From DASPHG01 sp035629775 (lineage in GTDB: Bacteria; Actinomycetota; Thermoleophilia; Solirubrobacterales; Thermoleophilaceae), in the NCBI GenBank assembly GCA_035629775.1, contig DASPHG010000009.1, forward strand, positions 1 through 64,000: a stretch of 64,000 nucleotides of DNA. The letters run 5' to 3'. A program made the translations under genes and the position numbers. This document shows, piece by piece, positions 40,223 to 48,960 of the stretch (position 1 is its first letter; every line of letters starts with the position of its first letter). The notes under the pieces were generated by a model. The model was not told the DNA's origin and ran no database searches. It saw only the letters and a list, made by a program, of their open reading frames with translations.

Positions 40223-42916
40223 GTGCGAGGGGGCACCTACGCAGCAGTCGCCGTCGCCTCAGCGCTGCTGGCGCTTCCCACGGCCGGCGGCGCGCAGGAG
40301 ACGGCCGTCGAGCCGTTCGACTTCGGCGGCTTTCGCAACGTGCTGCCGGGCGGGCAGGGAGAGACCGTCAACGCCACCGAGTTCGCCGCCTTCCAGACGG
40401 GCGGCGATCCCCCGGCGACGTTCGTCAACCAGCTCCCGCTCTACAACGGCCTGATCGGGGCCGCGCCGACGCTTACGAACGCCGACCTCGACCAGTACTT
40501 CAAGCCCGCCGCGTTCGGCGTCGACGGCGCGATGCTCGAGTCGGAGCCCCGCGACGGCGTCGCGATCTACCGCGACGAGTGGTCGGTGCCGAAGGTCTTC
40601 GGCGCGACCCGCTCGGACTCGATGTTCGGCGCCGGGTACGTCTCCGCGCAGGATCGGCTGTTCCTGATGGACGTGCTGCGCCACACCGCGCGGGCGAGGC
40701 TGAGCGAGCTCGCCGGCCCCGCCAACCTCGAGATGGACGCGGCACAGCTGCTGGTGGCCGACTACGACGAGGACGAGCTCCAGCAGATGCTCGACCGAAC
40801 GACGGCGGCGGCCGGCGCAGAGGGCGCGCAGATGAAGCAGGACCTGATCGACTTCGTCGACGGCGTCAACGCGTACATCGCCGAGGCGCGCACCGACCCG
40901 AGCAAGATGCCGGTGGAGTACCCGGCGCTCGGAAAGACGATCGCGGACTGGAAGGTGACGGACACGGTCGCGATCGCGTCGCTGATCGGCGGCATCTTCG
41001 GCAAGGGCGGCGGGGAGGAGGCGCGCGTATCGCTCGCCTATCAGGCGCTGCGCGAGCGTTTCGGCCGCCGCAAGGGTCACCGCGCCTACCACGACTTCCG
41101 CGACTACGACGATCCGGAGGCGCCCGTCACGACGCACCGCGAGTTCCCGTACCGGGACGCCGGAGCGCCGGACCGGAAGGCCTACGCGATGATCGACCAG
41201 GGTTCGTTCGAGGCGGTCGATCCGATCGTGTCCGGCGAGGCGCCGGCCGGCGCGGCGGATGCCGCAGCGCCGTTCCTTCAGCCGCGTGAGGCGTCGAACG
41301 TCCTGCTCGTCGGGCGGCGCGAGTCGAAGTCGGGCGGGCCGATCGCCGTGATGGGGCCGCAGGTCGGCTACTACTCGCCGCAGATCCTGATGGAGATGGA
41401 GATCCACGGTCCGGACGGGCTGCACGCCCGCGGCGCGACCTTCCCCGGGATAAGCCTCTACGTGCTGCTCGGCCGCGGCCAGGACTTCGCCTGGAGTGCG
41501 ACCACGGCGAACACCGACATCGTCGATCAGTTCGTCGAGAAGCTCTGCGAGCCGGACGGATCGGAGCCGACCACCGGGTCCGACCACTACGTCTACAAGG
41601 GCGAGTGCGTGCCGTTCAAGGTGTCCGAGCGCCAGTTCCAGACGTCGAAGGCGCTCACCGACCTCATCCCGCCGCCCGACCTCTCGCCACCGCAGGACGT
41701 CCACCTCCGCGTGCATCGGAGCGTCCATGGCCCGATCCAGGCGCGCGCAACCGTGGACGGTGAGCCGGTCGCAATCGCCGAGGCGCGCTCGACGTACTTC
41801 CACGAGCTCGAGTCCTCGCTTGCGTTCAAGCGGCTCAACTTCAACGAGGTCACGAGCGCGCGGGGCTTCCAGCGCACGATGCGTGACATCAACTTCGCGT
41901 TCAACTGGTTCTACGCCGACGATCGCGACATCGCGTACCAGACCTCCGGCTGGTATCCGCGGCGCGCGCAGGGGACGCACCCCGACTTCCCCGCGTGGGG
42001 GACGGGCCGGTGGGACTGGCGCGGCTTCGACGCCGCCGACTACAGCTCGAAGCGAGTCGGAGTGAAGCGTCTTCCACGCGCGCTGAACCCGAAGCAGGGC
42101 TACCTCGTCAACTGGAACAACAAGCAGGCGCCGGGCTGGCGGGCGGCCGACGACTACTGGAACTACGGATCGATCCAGCGCGTGACGCGGCTCGAGGACC
42201 GGATGCGACGCGGTATCCGCAGGAAGCGCAAGCTCGACCTCGCCGGCCTGACGCGCGCGATGGAGCTCGGCGCCACGACCGACCTGCGCGGCTGGGAGCT
42301 GTACCCATGGCTGCGCCGGGTCACCGGCCGCGGCAACACGCCCGAGACCCGCGCCGCGATCGCACTGCTTGACGCGTGGGTCCGCGCCGGTTCACACCGC
42401 CGTGACCTCGACGGCGACAACGTCGTCGAACATGGCGCGGCGATTGCCGTCATGGACGAATGGTGGCCGCTGATCGCGCGCGGCATCTTCCGGCCCGTGC
42501 TGGGCGAGACGGCCTTCGAGGCGATTCGCGACGTGCACGGCTTCGGCGGCGCGCCCACGGCCGACGGCAGCGCCTTCGGGAGCGGCTGGTGGTCCGAGGT
42601 GCACACCGACCTGCGCAGCCTGGTGGGCGCCCGGGTGGGCGATCCGCTATCGCGGCCCTACTGCGGCCGCGGCAAGCGGAAGCGCTGCCGGGCGATCCTG
42701 CTCGGCGCGCTGGCCGAGGCCACCGGCGCCGCGAAGGAGCGCTACGGGGTCGAGGCGCTAGCCGACATCGAGATGCAGGCCACCTGCGACGACGGCGACC
42801 TGTGCGACGAGATCTCGTTCACCACCGGCGGCGCCGTCGGTCTGGACGACATCCACTGGCAGGACCGCCCGACGTTCCAGCAGATCGTCGAGGTGGAGGG
42901 CCACCGTCCGCGCTGA
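40223..42916 (+). CDS. Secreted penicillin acylase-family Ntn hydrolase
   Basis: An 897-residue exported precursor that should self-cleave into two chains. Residues 1-24 (VRGGTYAAVAVASALLALPTAGGA) are a signal peptide. EPRDGVAIYRDEWSVPKVFGATRSDSMFGAGYVSAQDRLFLMD is the alpha-chain landmark. The beta chain probably begins at the Ser in REASNVLLVGRRESKSGGPIAVMGPQVGYY near residue 356. It also has RGQDFAWSATTANTDIVDQF and RSTYFHELESSLAFKRLNF. The substrate may be an acylated antibiotic, acyl-homoserine lactone or other amide. It starts GTG, leaderless type. Confidence 0.9.
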   Translation: MRGGTYAAVAVASALLALPTAGGAQETAVEPFDFGGFRNVLPGGQGETVNATEFAAFQTGGDPPATFVNQLPLYNGLIGAAPTLTNADLDQYFKPAAFGVDGAMLESEPRDGVAIYRDEWSVPKVFGATRSDSMFGAGYVSAQDRLFLMDVLRHTARARLSELAGPANLEMDAAQLLVADYDEDELQQMLDRTTAAAGAEGAQMKQDLIDFVDGVNAYIAEARTDPSKMPVEYPALGKTIADWKVTDTVAIASLIGGIFGKGGGEEARVSLAYQALRERFGRRKGHRAYHDFRDYDDPEAPVTTHREFPYRDAGAPDRKAYAMIDQGSFEAVDPIVSGEAPAGAADAAAPFLQPREASNVLLVGRRESKSGGPIAVMGPQVGYYSPQILMEMEIHGPDGLHARGATFPGISLYVLLGRGQDFAWSATTANTDIVDQFVEKLCEPDGSEPTTGSDHYVYKGECVPFKVSERQFQTSKALTDLIPPPDLSPPQDVHLRVHRSVHGPIQARATVDGEPVAIAEARSTYFHELESSLAFKRLNFNEVTSARGFQRTMRDINFAFNWFYADDRDIAYQTSGWYPRRAQGTHPDFPAWGTGRWDWRGFDAADYSSKRVGVKRLPRALNPKQGYLVNWNNKQAPGWRAADDYWNYGSIQRVTRLEDRMRRGIRRKRKLDLAGLTRAMELGATTDLRGWELYPWLRRVTGRGNTPETRAAIALLDAWVRAGSHRRDLDGDNVVEHGAAIAVMDEWWPLIARGIFRPVLGETAFEAIRDVHGFGGAPTADGSAFGSGWWSEVHTDLRSLVGARVGDPLSRPYCGRGKRKRCRAILLGALAEATGAAKERYGVEALADIEMQATCDDGDLCDEISFTTGGAVGLDDIHWQDRPTFQQIVEVEGHRPR

Positions 42917-42923
42917 GGCGCGG

Positions 42924-43577
42924 CTAGGCGTAGACCAGGTCGCGGCGGCCGGGGATGACCGGGACCGCCTCGGTGGCGATGTCCTCGATCTCGGCCTCGA
43001 CGCGGGCGAACTCGTCGTCGGAGAGGACGGGCGTGCCCTCGAACGGCAGCTCGCGCTGGAGCTCGAGCCAGGAGTGGCACCCGACGTACTCGTCGCGGAC
43101 CTTCACGGTCACGGGACGCGGGATGCGGTAGGTGCGCAGCAGGATCACGTGCAGCGGGTGGCGCGGCTTCCAGAGGAGGCGCTCGCGCATGTACTCCTCG
43201 TTCCACACGTAGTACGGCGAGAGCGCGTCGACGCACCGCGGGTCGGTGATCAGGTAGCTGGCGGCCACCTCGGCCCACGCGCGGATGCGCACGCGGTCGG
43301 GCTGCGGGATTCCGCCGTCGCGCGCGAAGCCGCGCGGCGAGGGCTCGCCATCCGACCAGACGCCCTCCTCGAGCGCGCGCGGCAGCTCGGGCTGATGCGC
43401 CGGCTTCACCAGGTCGTTGCGCTGGTGGTCGAACGTGGGGTAGAGGAAGAACCGGTCGTGCTCGATCTCGAAGTGCCGGTTCTCCTCGCGGATCCCGCCC
43501 TTGCGGAGCGTGAGCAGCTGCTCACCCTCGGCGAGCGCGCGCACGGTCACAGCCCATTCTTTGAAAGCGACTGGCAT
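42924..43577 (-). CDS. DUF1802 family protein
   Basis: A 217-residue protein opening MPVAFKEWAVTVRALAEGEQ and LLTLRKGGIREENRHFEIEHDRFFLYPTFDHQ, which matches DUF1802. No enzyme site is recognised. GGGAGG lies 11 nt before the ATG. Its promoter is one of the clearest on the minus strand (TTGACT-16-TAGAAT), and a CRP-like palindrome lies about 75 bp upstream of that promoter, so it may be regulated by a global factor. Confidence 0.85.
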   Translation of the reverse strand: MPVAFKEWAVTVRALAEGEQLLTLRKGGIREENRHFEIEHDRFFLYPTFDHQRNDLVKPAHQPELPRALEEGVWSDGEPSPRGFARDGGIPQPDRVRIRAWAEVAASYLITDPRCVDALSPYYVWNEEYMRERLLWKPRHPLHVILLRTYRIPRPVTVKVRDEYVGCHSWLELQRELPFEGTPVLSDDEFARVEAEIEDIATEAVPVIPGRRDLVYA

Positions 43578-43637
43578 TTGGAAGAGAACCTCCCGCCACC
43601 GGGCTGAACTAGGGGATCACCCGGCGCGGCGGCGGCG

Positions 43638-43665
43638 ATTCTATGGAAATTGACTGAGTAGTCAA
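43638..43665 (-). promoter_or_regulatory. Sigma70 promoter of the DUF1802 gene
   Basis: On the minus strand TTGACT (43660-43665 complement), 16-bp spacer, TAGAAT (43638-43643 complement). The -35 and -10 each differ from consensus by one or two bases. Confidence 0.7.
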
Positions 43666-43738
43666 CCCCGATTTTTCCGCCCTTCAAACCAAAATTTCGC
43701 TTTTGCAGGGAAAAATCGTGGACGGAAATTGTGCGGTC

Positions 43739-43752
43739 GTGACACTTGTCAC
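43739..43752. promoter_or_regulatory. CRP-like palindrome
   Basis: GTGACACTTGTCAC has the GTGA-N6-TCAC core of CRP/FNR-family operators with 6-bp perfect arms. It lies 22 bp beyond the end of the GNAT gene and about 74 bp upstream of the DUF1802 -35, where an activator could act. Confidence 0.4.
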
Positions 43753-43774
43753 TTCGCACATGGCGCGACGACGC

Positions 43775-44194
43775 TCAGAGGTTGCGGACGAAGCGGTGCA
43801 CGAACTCGTCGCGCTGGTAGCCGAGCGCGCGCCAGAGCCGATGGGCGGCGCCCTCCTCGCCGCCCACGAGCGCGGTCACCCGGTGCGCGCCGAGCTCACC
43901 CAGGCGGGCGTGGCCGGCCTCGACCAACGCGCGCCCGACGCCGGCCCGGCGGTGCTCCGGTAGGACCGCCAGGCGATAGACGTTCCCGCGCCAGCCATCC
44001 CAGCCCGCGATCAACGCGCCCACGACCTGGCCACCCGCCTCGGCGACGAGCAGCGCCCCGGGGTCCCGTTCGAGCAGGTGCTCGACCAGCTCGGGGTTGT
44101 CGGGCGTCCGCGCGGCGGTGCTGCGGGCCGCGGCCCATACGGACAGGACGGCATCGACGTCGGCCGAGGTGGCGGGGCGGACCACCGCGTTCAT
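43775..44194 (-). CDS. GNAT acetyltransferase
   Basis: A 139-residue single GNAT domain. The acetyl-CoA loop is VLPEHRRAGVGRALVE near residue 77, followed by the C-terminal ALGYQRDEF. The target is unknown. It is the last gene of a minus-strand operon with hydantoinase A/B, overlapping the dehydrogenase gene by 4 bp. Confidence 0.88.
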   Translation of the reverse strand: MNAVVRPATSADVDAVLSVWAAARSTAARTPDNPELVEHLLERDPGALLVAEAGGQVVGALIAGWDGWRGNVYRLAVLPEHRRAGVGRALVEAGHARLGELGAHRVTALVGGEEGAAHRLWRALGYQRDEFVHRFVRNL

Positions 44195-45066
44195 CCCGTC
44201 TCCTCCGCCACCGCCGCGAAGTCGTCGTCGTAGCGGCCCGCCTCCTCGGCGGCGGCGTACAGCGTCTCGGCCGCCGCGGCCACGCGCGCGTCGAGCCCGG
44301 CGGCCCGCGCCTCCGCCAGGCAGTGGCGGACGTCCTTCAACATGTGGCCGAGCTTGAAGAGCGGCTCGTAGTCGCGCTCGATGATGGGGCGTGCCTTTAG
44401 GTCGAGCATGGCCGAGGCGCCCGACCCTGCGCGCACGACGTCGACAAGCCTGTCCAGGTCAAGGCCCGCGCTTCGCCCGAGTGCGATTCCCTCCGCGACC
44501 GCGGCGGTGTTGACGGCGGCGATCGTGTTGTTGATCAGCTTCACCATCGAGCCGTGTCCCTGAGGGCCCACGTGGAGCACGAGCTTGCCCATCGCCTCGA
44601 ACAGCGGACGTGCGCGCTCGAACTCGCCAGCGTCGCCGCCGACCATGACGGTGAGCGTGCCGTCCTCGGCCTTCGGCTTCGACCCGGTGACCGGCGCGTC
44701 GAGGAACGCGATGCCGCGCTCGCCGAGGCGGTCGGCGACCGCGCGACTCGCGCTGGGCGCGATCGTGGACATGTCAATCGCCAGCCCGCCCTGGCCGAGG
44801 CCGGCGGCCGCGCCGTCGTCGCCGAACAGGACGGCCTCGACCTCGGGCGAGTCCACGACCATCGTGATGACGATGCCCGCCTCCGCGGCGTCGCGCGGCG
44901 TAGGGGCGACGATCGCGCCATGCGTCTCGGCGAGCTCCTCGGCGCGGGCACGGGTGCGGTTCCAGGCGTGAACCTCGAAGCCCGCGCGGCAGAGGTTCGC
45001 GGCCATCCGCGAGCCCATGATCCCGAGCCCGACGAAGCCAACCCGCTCAGGTCTCTCCATGTCCAC
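44191..45066 (-). CDS. 3-hydroxyisobutyrate dehydrogenase-family oxidoreductase
   Basis: A 291-residue NAD(P)-dependent beta-hydroxyacid dehydrogenase. The Rossmann motif is VGFVGLGIMGSRMAANL at residues 9-25. The substrate block FLDAPVTGSKPKAEDGTLTVMVGG lies near 120, and the catalytic Lys is in GSMVKLINNTI near 173. Members act on hydroxyisobutyrate, tartronate semialdehyde and similar. It is coupled to hydantoinase B by a 20-bp overlap, so it may process a product of ring opening. ATG 45060 is an equally good start. Confidence 0.9.
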   Translation of the reverse strand: MDMERPERVGFVGLGIMGSRMAANLCRAGFEVHAWNRTRARAEELAETHGAIVAPTPRDAAEAGIVITMVVDSPEVEAVLFGDDGAAAGLGQGGLAIDMSTIAPSASRAVADRLGERGIAFLDAPVTGSKPKAEDGTLTVMVGGDAGEFERARPLFEAMGKLVLHVGPQGHGSMVKLINNTIAAVNTAAVAEGIALGRSAGLDLDRLVDVVRAGSGASAMLDLKARPIIERDYEPLFKLGHMLKDVRHCLAEARAAGLDARVAAAAETLYAAAEEAGRYDDDFAAVAEETG

Positions 45067-46525
45067 CTCCTCCCGGCGTCTCGATCCGCAACCTGTCTCC
45101 CGCGCGCAGGCTACCCGCCACCTTCGGCGGCAGCTCGCCGCCGTTCAGGAGGTTGCGGCCGGGCGCCCCCGGCGCGCCGCCCTCCGCCCCCGGAGGCGCG
45201 TGCCGGCGGCGCTCGGTGATCAGCGAGTAGTCCATCGGCTCGAGCGCCTCCAGTTCGCGCGCGACGCCGTCGCCGCCCCGGCGGTGGCCCGCTCCTCCCG
45301 ACCCGCGCCTCACGGCGTACTCGACGGCGCGCAGCGGGAATTCAAGCTCGAGCGCCTCGATTGGAGTGTTGAGCGTGTTGCTCATCGCCACGTGCACCGC
45401 ACTCGGGCCGTCCGCGTCCGCACACGCGCCCTGGCCGCCGCCGAGCGTCTCGTAGTAGGTGAACCGCTCGTTCCCGAGCGTCAGGTTGTTCATCGTCCCC
45501 TGGCCGAGCGCGCGGCCGAACGCCGCGAGGACGAGGTCCGCCACCCGCGACGACGTCTCGACGTTGCCCGCGGCCACCGCGGCCGGCGCGCGCGCGTTCA
45601 GCAGCGAGCCCTCCGGCGCGACGACGCTGACCGGCCGCCAAGCGCCCGCGCTCGGTGGAACATCGGGGTCGGCCAGGACGCGCACGGCGAAGTAGCAGGC
45701 CGACAGCGTCACGGCGAGTGGGCAATTCAGGTTGCCGCCGTGCTGCTCCGCGCTCCCCGAGAAGTCGAGCTCGAGCTCGTCGCCGCGCACGGTCGCCCGC
45801 ACCTGGAGCTCGATGTCCCCGTCGGCGGCCTCGAGCACATCGCGCGCGGTCCGCTCGCCGTCCTCCATCTCGGCGATGCGCGCGCGCGTGCGCCGTTCGG
45901 AGTAGTCGAGCGTCGCCGCCATCGCGTCGCGCACGAGGCTCAGACCGTGACGTTCCACGAGCGCCTCGAGCCGAGCGGCGCCCGTACGGTTCGCGGCCAG
46001 TTGCGCCCGCAGGTCGGCCCGGCGCTGCTCGGGCGAGCGCATCCGCTCGGCCAGCTCGCTCAGGAGATCGTCGTCAAGACGCGACGGCGGGATGACAACC
46101 CCCTCCTCGTCGAGCGTCCTCGAGTCCGCGGGCATGCTGCCCGGCACGCGGCCACCGACGTCCGCGTGGTGCGCGCGGTTCGCCGCGAAGCCCACCAACG
46201 CCCCGGCTGCGAAGACCGGCGCGATCAGCGTGATGTCCGGCAGGTGCGTGCCGCCGCGATAGGGGTCGTTCAGGATCCAGACATCGCCGGGCCGGTGCTC
46301 CTCCTCGATCACCGCCGCGACCGCGGTCGGCATCGCGCCGAGATGCACCGGGATGTGCTCGGCCTGCATGACCATCTGGCCGTCCGCGTCGAAGAGCGCG
46401 GTGGAGGAATCGCGGCGCTCCTTGATGTTCGCCGAGTGCGCGGAGCGGACGAGGACCGCGCCCATCTCGTCGCAGACCGAGCGGAGCGCGCCGAGCATCA
46501 CCTGGAGCGTCACCGGGTCGATCAC
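45047..46525 (-). CDS. Hydantoinase B / 5-oxoprolinase beta-type subunit
   Basis: A 492-residue subunit of an ATP-dependent ring-opening enzyme. The family opening is VTLQVMLGALRSVCDEMGAVLVRSAHS, then PVHLGAMPTAVAAVI, GDVWILNDPYRGGTHLPDI and NRAHHADVGGRVPGSMPADS. It pairs with the HyuA gene that starts upstream and overlaps by 4 bp. The substrate may be hydantoin, oxoproline or an N-methylated analogue; sequence alone cannot tell. It overlaps the downstream dehydrogenase. Confidence 0.92.
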   Translation of the reverse strand: MIDPVTLQVMLGALRSVCDEMGAVLVRSAHSANIKERRDSSTALFDADGQMVMQAEHIPVHLGAMPTAVAAVIEEEHRPGDVWILNDPYRGGTHLPDITLIAPVFAAGALVGFAANRAHHADVGGRVPGSMPADSRTLDEEGVVIPPSRLDDDLLSELAERMRSPEQRRADLRAQLAANRTGAARLEALVERHGLSLVRDAMAATLDYSERRTRARIAEMEDGERTARDVLEAADGDIELQVRATVRGDELELDFSGSAEQHGGNLNCPLAVTLSACYFAVRVLADPDVPPSAGAWRPVSVVAPEGSLLNARAPAAVAAGNVETSSRVADLVLAAFGRALGQGTMNNLTLGNERFTYYETLGGGQGACADADGPSAVHVAMSNTLNTPIEALELEFPLRAVEYAVRRGSGGAGHRRGGDGVARELEALEPMDYSLITERRRHAPPGAEGGAPGAPGRNLLNGGELPPKVAGSLRAGDRLRIETPGGGGHGET

Positions 46526-48351
46526 CCGTCACGCTCCAGGATCCAGGCGTTGTCCGCGTCGCGCCGGGCGATCCAGCCGTCGGGGATGACGAGGCTCGGT
46601 TCGACCTCGTCATCCGTCGGCGGCGCGGGCGAACCCGGCTGAGCGACCGAGACGCGGACGGTCACGAGCTCGATGTCCGCGTCGGAGTCCCTGAATCCGT
46701 ACCGCTCCTCGTGCGCCGCTTCGAACGCGCGGCGGATCGCGCCCGGCTCGGGCTCGCCTCGCACCGTCAGCTCGAACGCCTGACCGGCGTACCGGGCGTC
46801 GAAGGCGGGGCGCACCTCGCCGCCATCGGTCCGCAGCTGGGTGCGCGCGTCTGCCGCAAGCCGCTCGATCACCTCCGTCACGGCTGCGCGCGTGAACGAC
46901 TCGCCGGTGAGGAGCACGCTCTCGACGAGGTCGACGCGCCGCTCGGAGACCACCATCCCGACCGCCGACAGCACGCCGGAGGCGGGCGGCACGACGACGC
47001 GCTTCATGCCGAGCTCCTCGGCCACCGCCGCGCCGTGCATCGGCCCCGCGCCGCCGAAGGCGATCAGGGTCAGGTCGCGCGGGTCGATCCCGCGTTCGAC
47101 GGTCATCACCCGCACGGCCCCGGCCATCTCCGCGTTCGCGACGCGCAGGATGCCGCGGGCCGTCTCCTCGAGGTCGAGGCCGAGCTCGTCCGCGAGCCGC
47201 TCGACGGCACGCACGGCCGCGGTGTGGTCGAGGTCGATCCGGCCCGGCAGCGGCACCGTCGCGTCCATATTGCCGAGCAGCAGGTTGGCGTCGGTGACCG
47301 TGGGATCCTCGCCGCCGAGCCCGTAACACGCCGGCCCCGGCTGCGCGCCCGCCGACTGCGGCCCGACTCTGAGCGCGCCGCCGGCGTCGCGCCACGCGAT
47401 GCTGCCGCCGCCCGCCCCCACGGTGTGGACGTCGACCATCGGGATCGCGAGCGCGCGCCCGGCCACCTCGCGCCCGCCGCTCGCCCGCGCGCGGCCCCCG
47501 CTGACGACGCTGACGTCGGAGGACGTCCCGCCCATGTCCAGGCACACCGCCTCCGGGACGCCCGCCGAGGCTGCCCCGACCGTGCCGCCCGCCGGGCCGG
47601 ACAGCACCGTCCACGAGCCGTGCTTCGCCGCCACCGCGGCCGGCGCCACGCCGCCGCCCGACAGCATGATCTCCGGCTCTGGGAGGCCGGCGTCGGCGGC
47701 GCGCGCCGCGAGGCGCTCCAGGTATCGCCGCAGCAGCGGCGAGAGCGCGGCGTCCACCACCGTCGTGGCGCAGCGCTCGTGCTCGCGGAAAACCCCGGCG
47801 ACCTCGTTCGACAGCGAGACGTGGATCTCCGAGTCGAGCGCGGCACCGCAGGCGCGCTCGTGCGCGGGATGGCGAAACGCCCACAGCAGGCAGACGGCGG
47901 CAGACTCGAATCCGGGCGCGGCGTCGATCCGGCGGCGCAGCTCGTCACGGTCGAGCTCTTCGAGCACCCCGTCAGGGCCGCAGCGCTCGGGCACGGCGAT
48001 CCGCAGGTCGGGCGGCACGAGCGGCGGGGGGTGGCCCGCACACAGTCGATACAGCTCGGCGCGCGCCTGGCGCCCGAGTTCCTCGATGTCGGTGAATCCC
48101 TCCGTCGCCAGCAGCGCGGTGCGCGCGACGTTGCCCTCGAGCAGCGCGTTCGTGCCGACTGTCATGCCGTGGACGAATCGCTCGACGTCGGTCGTGCGTG
48201 CGCCCGCGAGCGCGAGCACTTCATGCACCGCGTCGAGGACCCCATCGGACTGGTCGTCGGGGGTGGTCGGTGCCTTCGCCGCGACCAGCCCGCGCGGAGA
48301 CGCGAGCACGGCATCGGTGAACGTCCCGCCGACGTCTACGCCGAGAACCAC
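46522..48351 (-). CDS. Hydantoinase A / 5-oxoprolinase alpha-type subunit
   Basis: A 609-residue ATP-binding subunit (acetate/sugar-kinase/actin fold). Motifs are LGVDVGGTFTDAVLASPRG at residues 3-21, RFVHGMTVGTNALLEGN near 65, LSGPAGGTVGAAS near 250 and LDMGGTSSDVSVVSGGRA near 270. It couples ATP hydrolysis to opening of a cyclic amide or urea, together with the downstream B subunit. It is shorter than the 700-residue forms, mainly at the C-terminus. It heads the four-gene operon. Confidence 0.92.
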   Translation of the reverse strand: MVLGVDVGGTFTDAVLASPRGLVAAKAPTTPDDQSDGVLDAVHEVLALAGARTTDVERFVHGMTVGTNALLEGNVARTALLATEGFTDIEELGRQARAELYRLCAGHPPPLVPPDLRIAVPERCGPDGVLEELDRDELRRRIDAAPGFESAAVCLLWAFRHPAHERACGAALDSEIHVSLSNEVAGVFREHERCATTVVDAALSPLLRRYLERLAARAADAGLPEPEIMLSGGGVAPAAVAAKHGSWTVLSGPAGGTVGAASAGVPEAVCLDMGGTSSDVSVVSGGRARASGGREVAGRALAIPMVDVHTVGAGGGSIAWRDAGGALRVGPQSAGAQPGPACYGLGGEDPTVTDANLLLGNMDATVPLPGRIDLDHTAAVRAVERLADELGLDLEETARGILRVANAEMAGAVRVMTVERGIDPRDLTLIAFGGAGPMHGAAVAEELGMKRVVVPPASGVLSAVGMVVSERRVDLVESVLLTGESFTRAAVTEVIERLAADARTQLRTDGGEVRPAFDARYAGQAFELTVRGEPEPGAIRRAFEAAHEERYGFRDSDADIELVTVRVSVAQPGSPAPPTDDEVEPSLVIPDGWIARRDADNAWILERDG

Positions 48352-48387
48352 GGCGCAAAGCTAGACCGCCATGCGGGCGGCCGGGAA

Positions 48388-48822
48388 CTACGCGGCGACG
48401 ATCTCCGTGGTGGTCTCGAAGTCCTCCTCGAGGTGCTGGTGCGACGGGCAGTACTTGCTGCCCGGCAGCGGCACGCGCTGGCACGCGGTGCCCTTGCGGG
48501 TCGTCGCGTGGCAACACAGCGGGCTGCCGTCGAACGTGACGCCCGCGCGGGCGTGTTCGTCGACGTAGTCGACCGCGAGCTTCACGTGACGCTCCACCAC
48601 CGTCAGCACACGCAGCTGGCTGCGGATCGGGAAGAACACGCGGATCTCGTTGAACAGCGAGCGTGCGGGCCGCGCGAAGTAGTAGCGGTCCGTGGCGAGC
48701 CGTTCCATCGCGCCCTCGCAGGAGCGCAGCACTCGCTGGCGGTTCTCATTGAGCTCGACCTGGTCGGAGCCGATGACGTCCGTCGCCAGCTCCCTATAGA
48801 TCGAGCGACTGAATTGATACAC
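48388..48822 (-). CDS. Zinc-finger-like protein (DUF5763-like C-terminus)
   Basis: A 144-residue protein. The N-terminal 90 residues are helical and basic. The C-terminus has a metal-binding pattern LCCHATTRKGTACQRVPLPGSKYCPSHQ (Cys-x(9)-Cys, then CxxH) similar to small DUF5763 zinc proteins. It could bind nucleic acid, but this is inference. A GGAGGAGGG Shine-Dalgarno and a hairpin (48851-48872) precede it. Confidence 0.6.
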   Translation of the reverse strand: MYQFSRSIYRELATDVIGSDQVELNENRQRVLRSCEGAMERLATDRYYFARPARSLFNEIRVFFPIRSQLRVLTVVERHVKLAVDYVDEHARAGVTFDGSPLCCHATTRKGTACQRVPLPGSKYCPSHQHLEEDFETTTEIVAA

Positions 48823-48850
48823 GGTGGGTGGCCCTCCTCCTTGGCCTTGT

Positions 48851-48872
48851 TGTCGTCTTCCCCCCGACGACA
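48851..48872 (-). promoter_or_regulatory. 5'-leader hairpin
   Basis: TGTCGTC and GACGACA arms of 7 bp with an 8-nt pyrimidine loop (purine on the minus strand) lie about 29 nt upstream of the minus-strand zinc-finger-like gene. It could modulate its translation. Confidence 0.3.
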
Positions 48873-48919
48873 GAACGCGCAGTATCCCCGAGAGCTTTTG
48901 GAACGAGAAGAAGTCACTG

Positions 48920-48934
48920 TTAAGGTGGCCTTAA
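48920..48934. promoter_or_regulatory. TTAAGG-TGG-CCTTAA palindrome, candidate metal-responsive operator
   Basis: A perfect 15-bp palindrome in the divergent region, 26 bp before the R2lox ATG. TTAAGG also lies 17 bp after TTTGGA and would overlap a -10 box. It resembles DtxR/MntR-family half-sites (TTAGG/CCTAA). Regulation by iron or manganese would suit a Mn/Fe enzyme, but the regulator is not identified. Confidence 0.45.
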
Positions 48935-48960
48935 GAGCGGAAACGACGCGGAGGAGAGGC

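Larger units (their letters stand above)
43578..43774. other. AT-rich intergenic region with several symmetric sites
   Basis: No gene. From left to right it holds a leader for the DUF1802 gene, its promoter, a TTGACT-GAGT-AGTCAA inverted repeat (43650-43665), a 9-bp inverted repeat GATTTTTCC/GGAAAAATC (43670-43678 and 43709-43717) and a CRP-like palindrome. AT content is high compared with the rest of the window. Confidence 0.6.

Noticed and set aside
46711..48960. Long plus-strand open frame running into the R2lox gene
   Set aside because: The upstream part is a shadow of hydantoinase A. The R2lox protein clearly starts at the ATG 48961, which has its own ribosome site and promoter.
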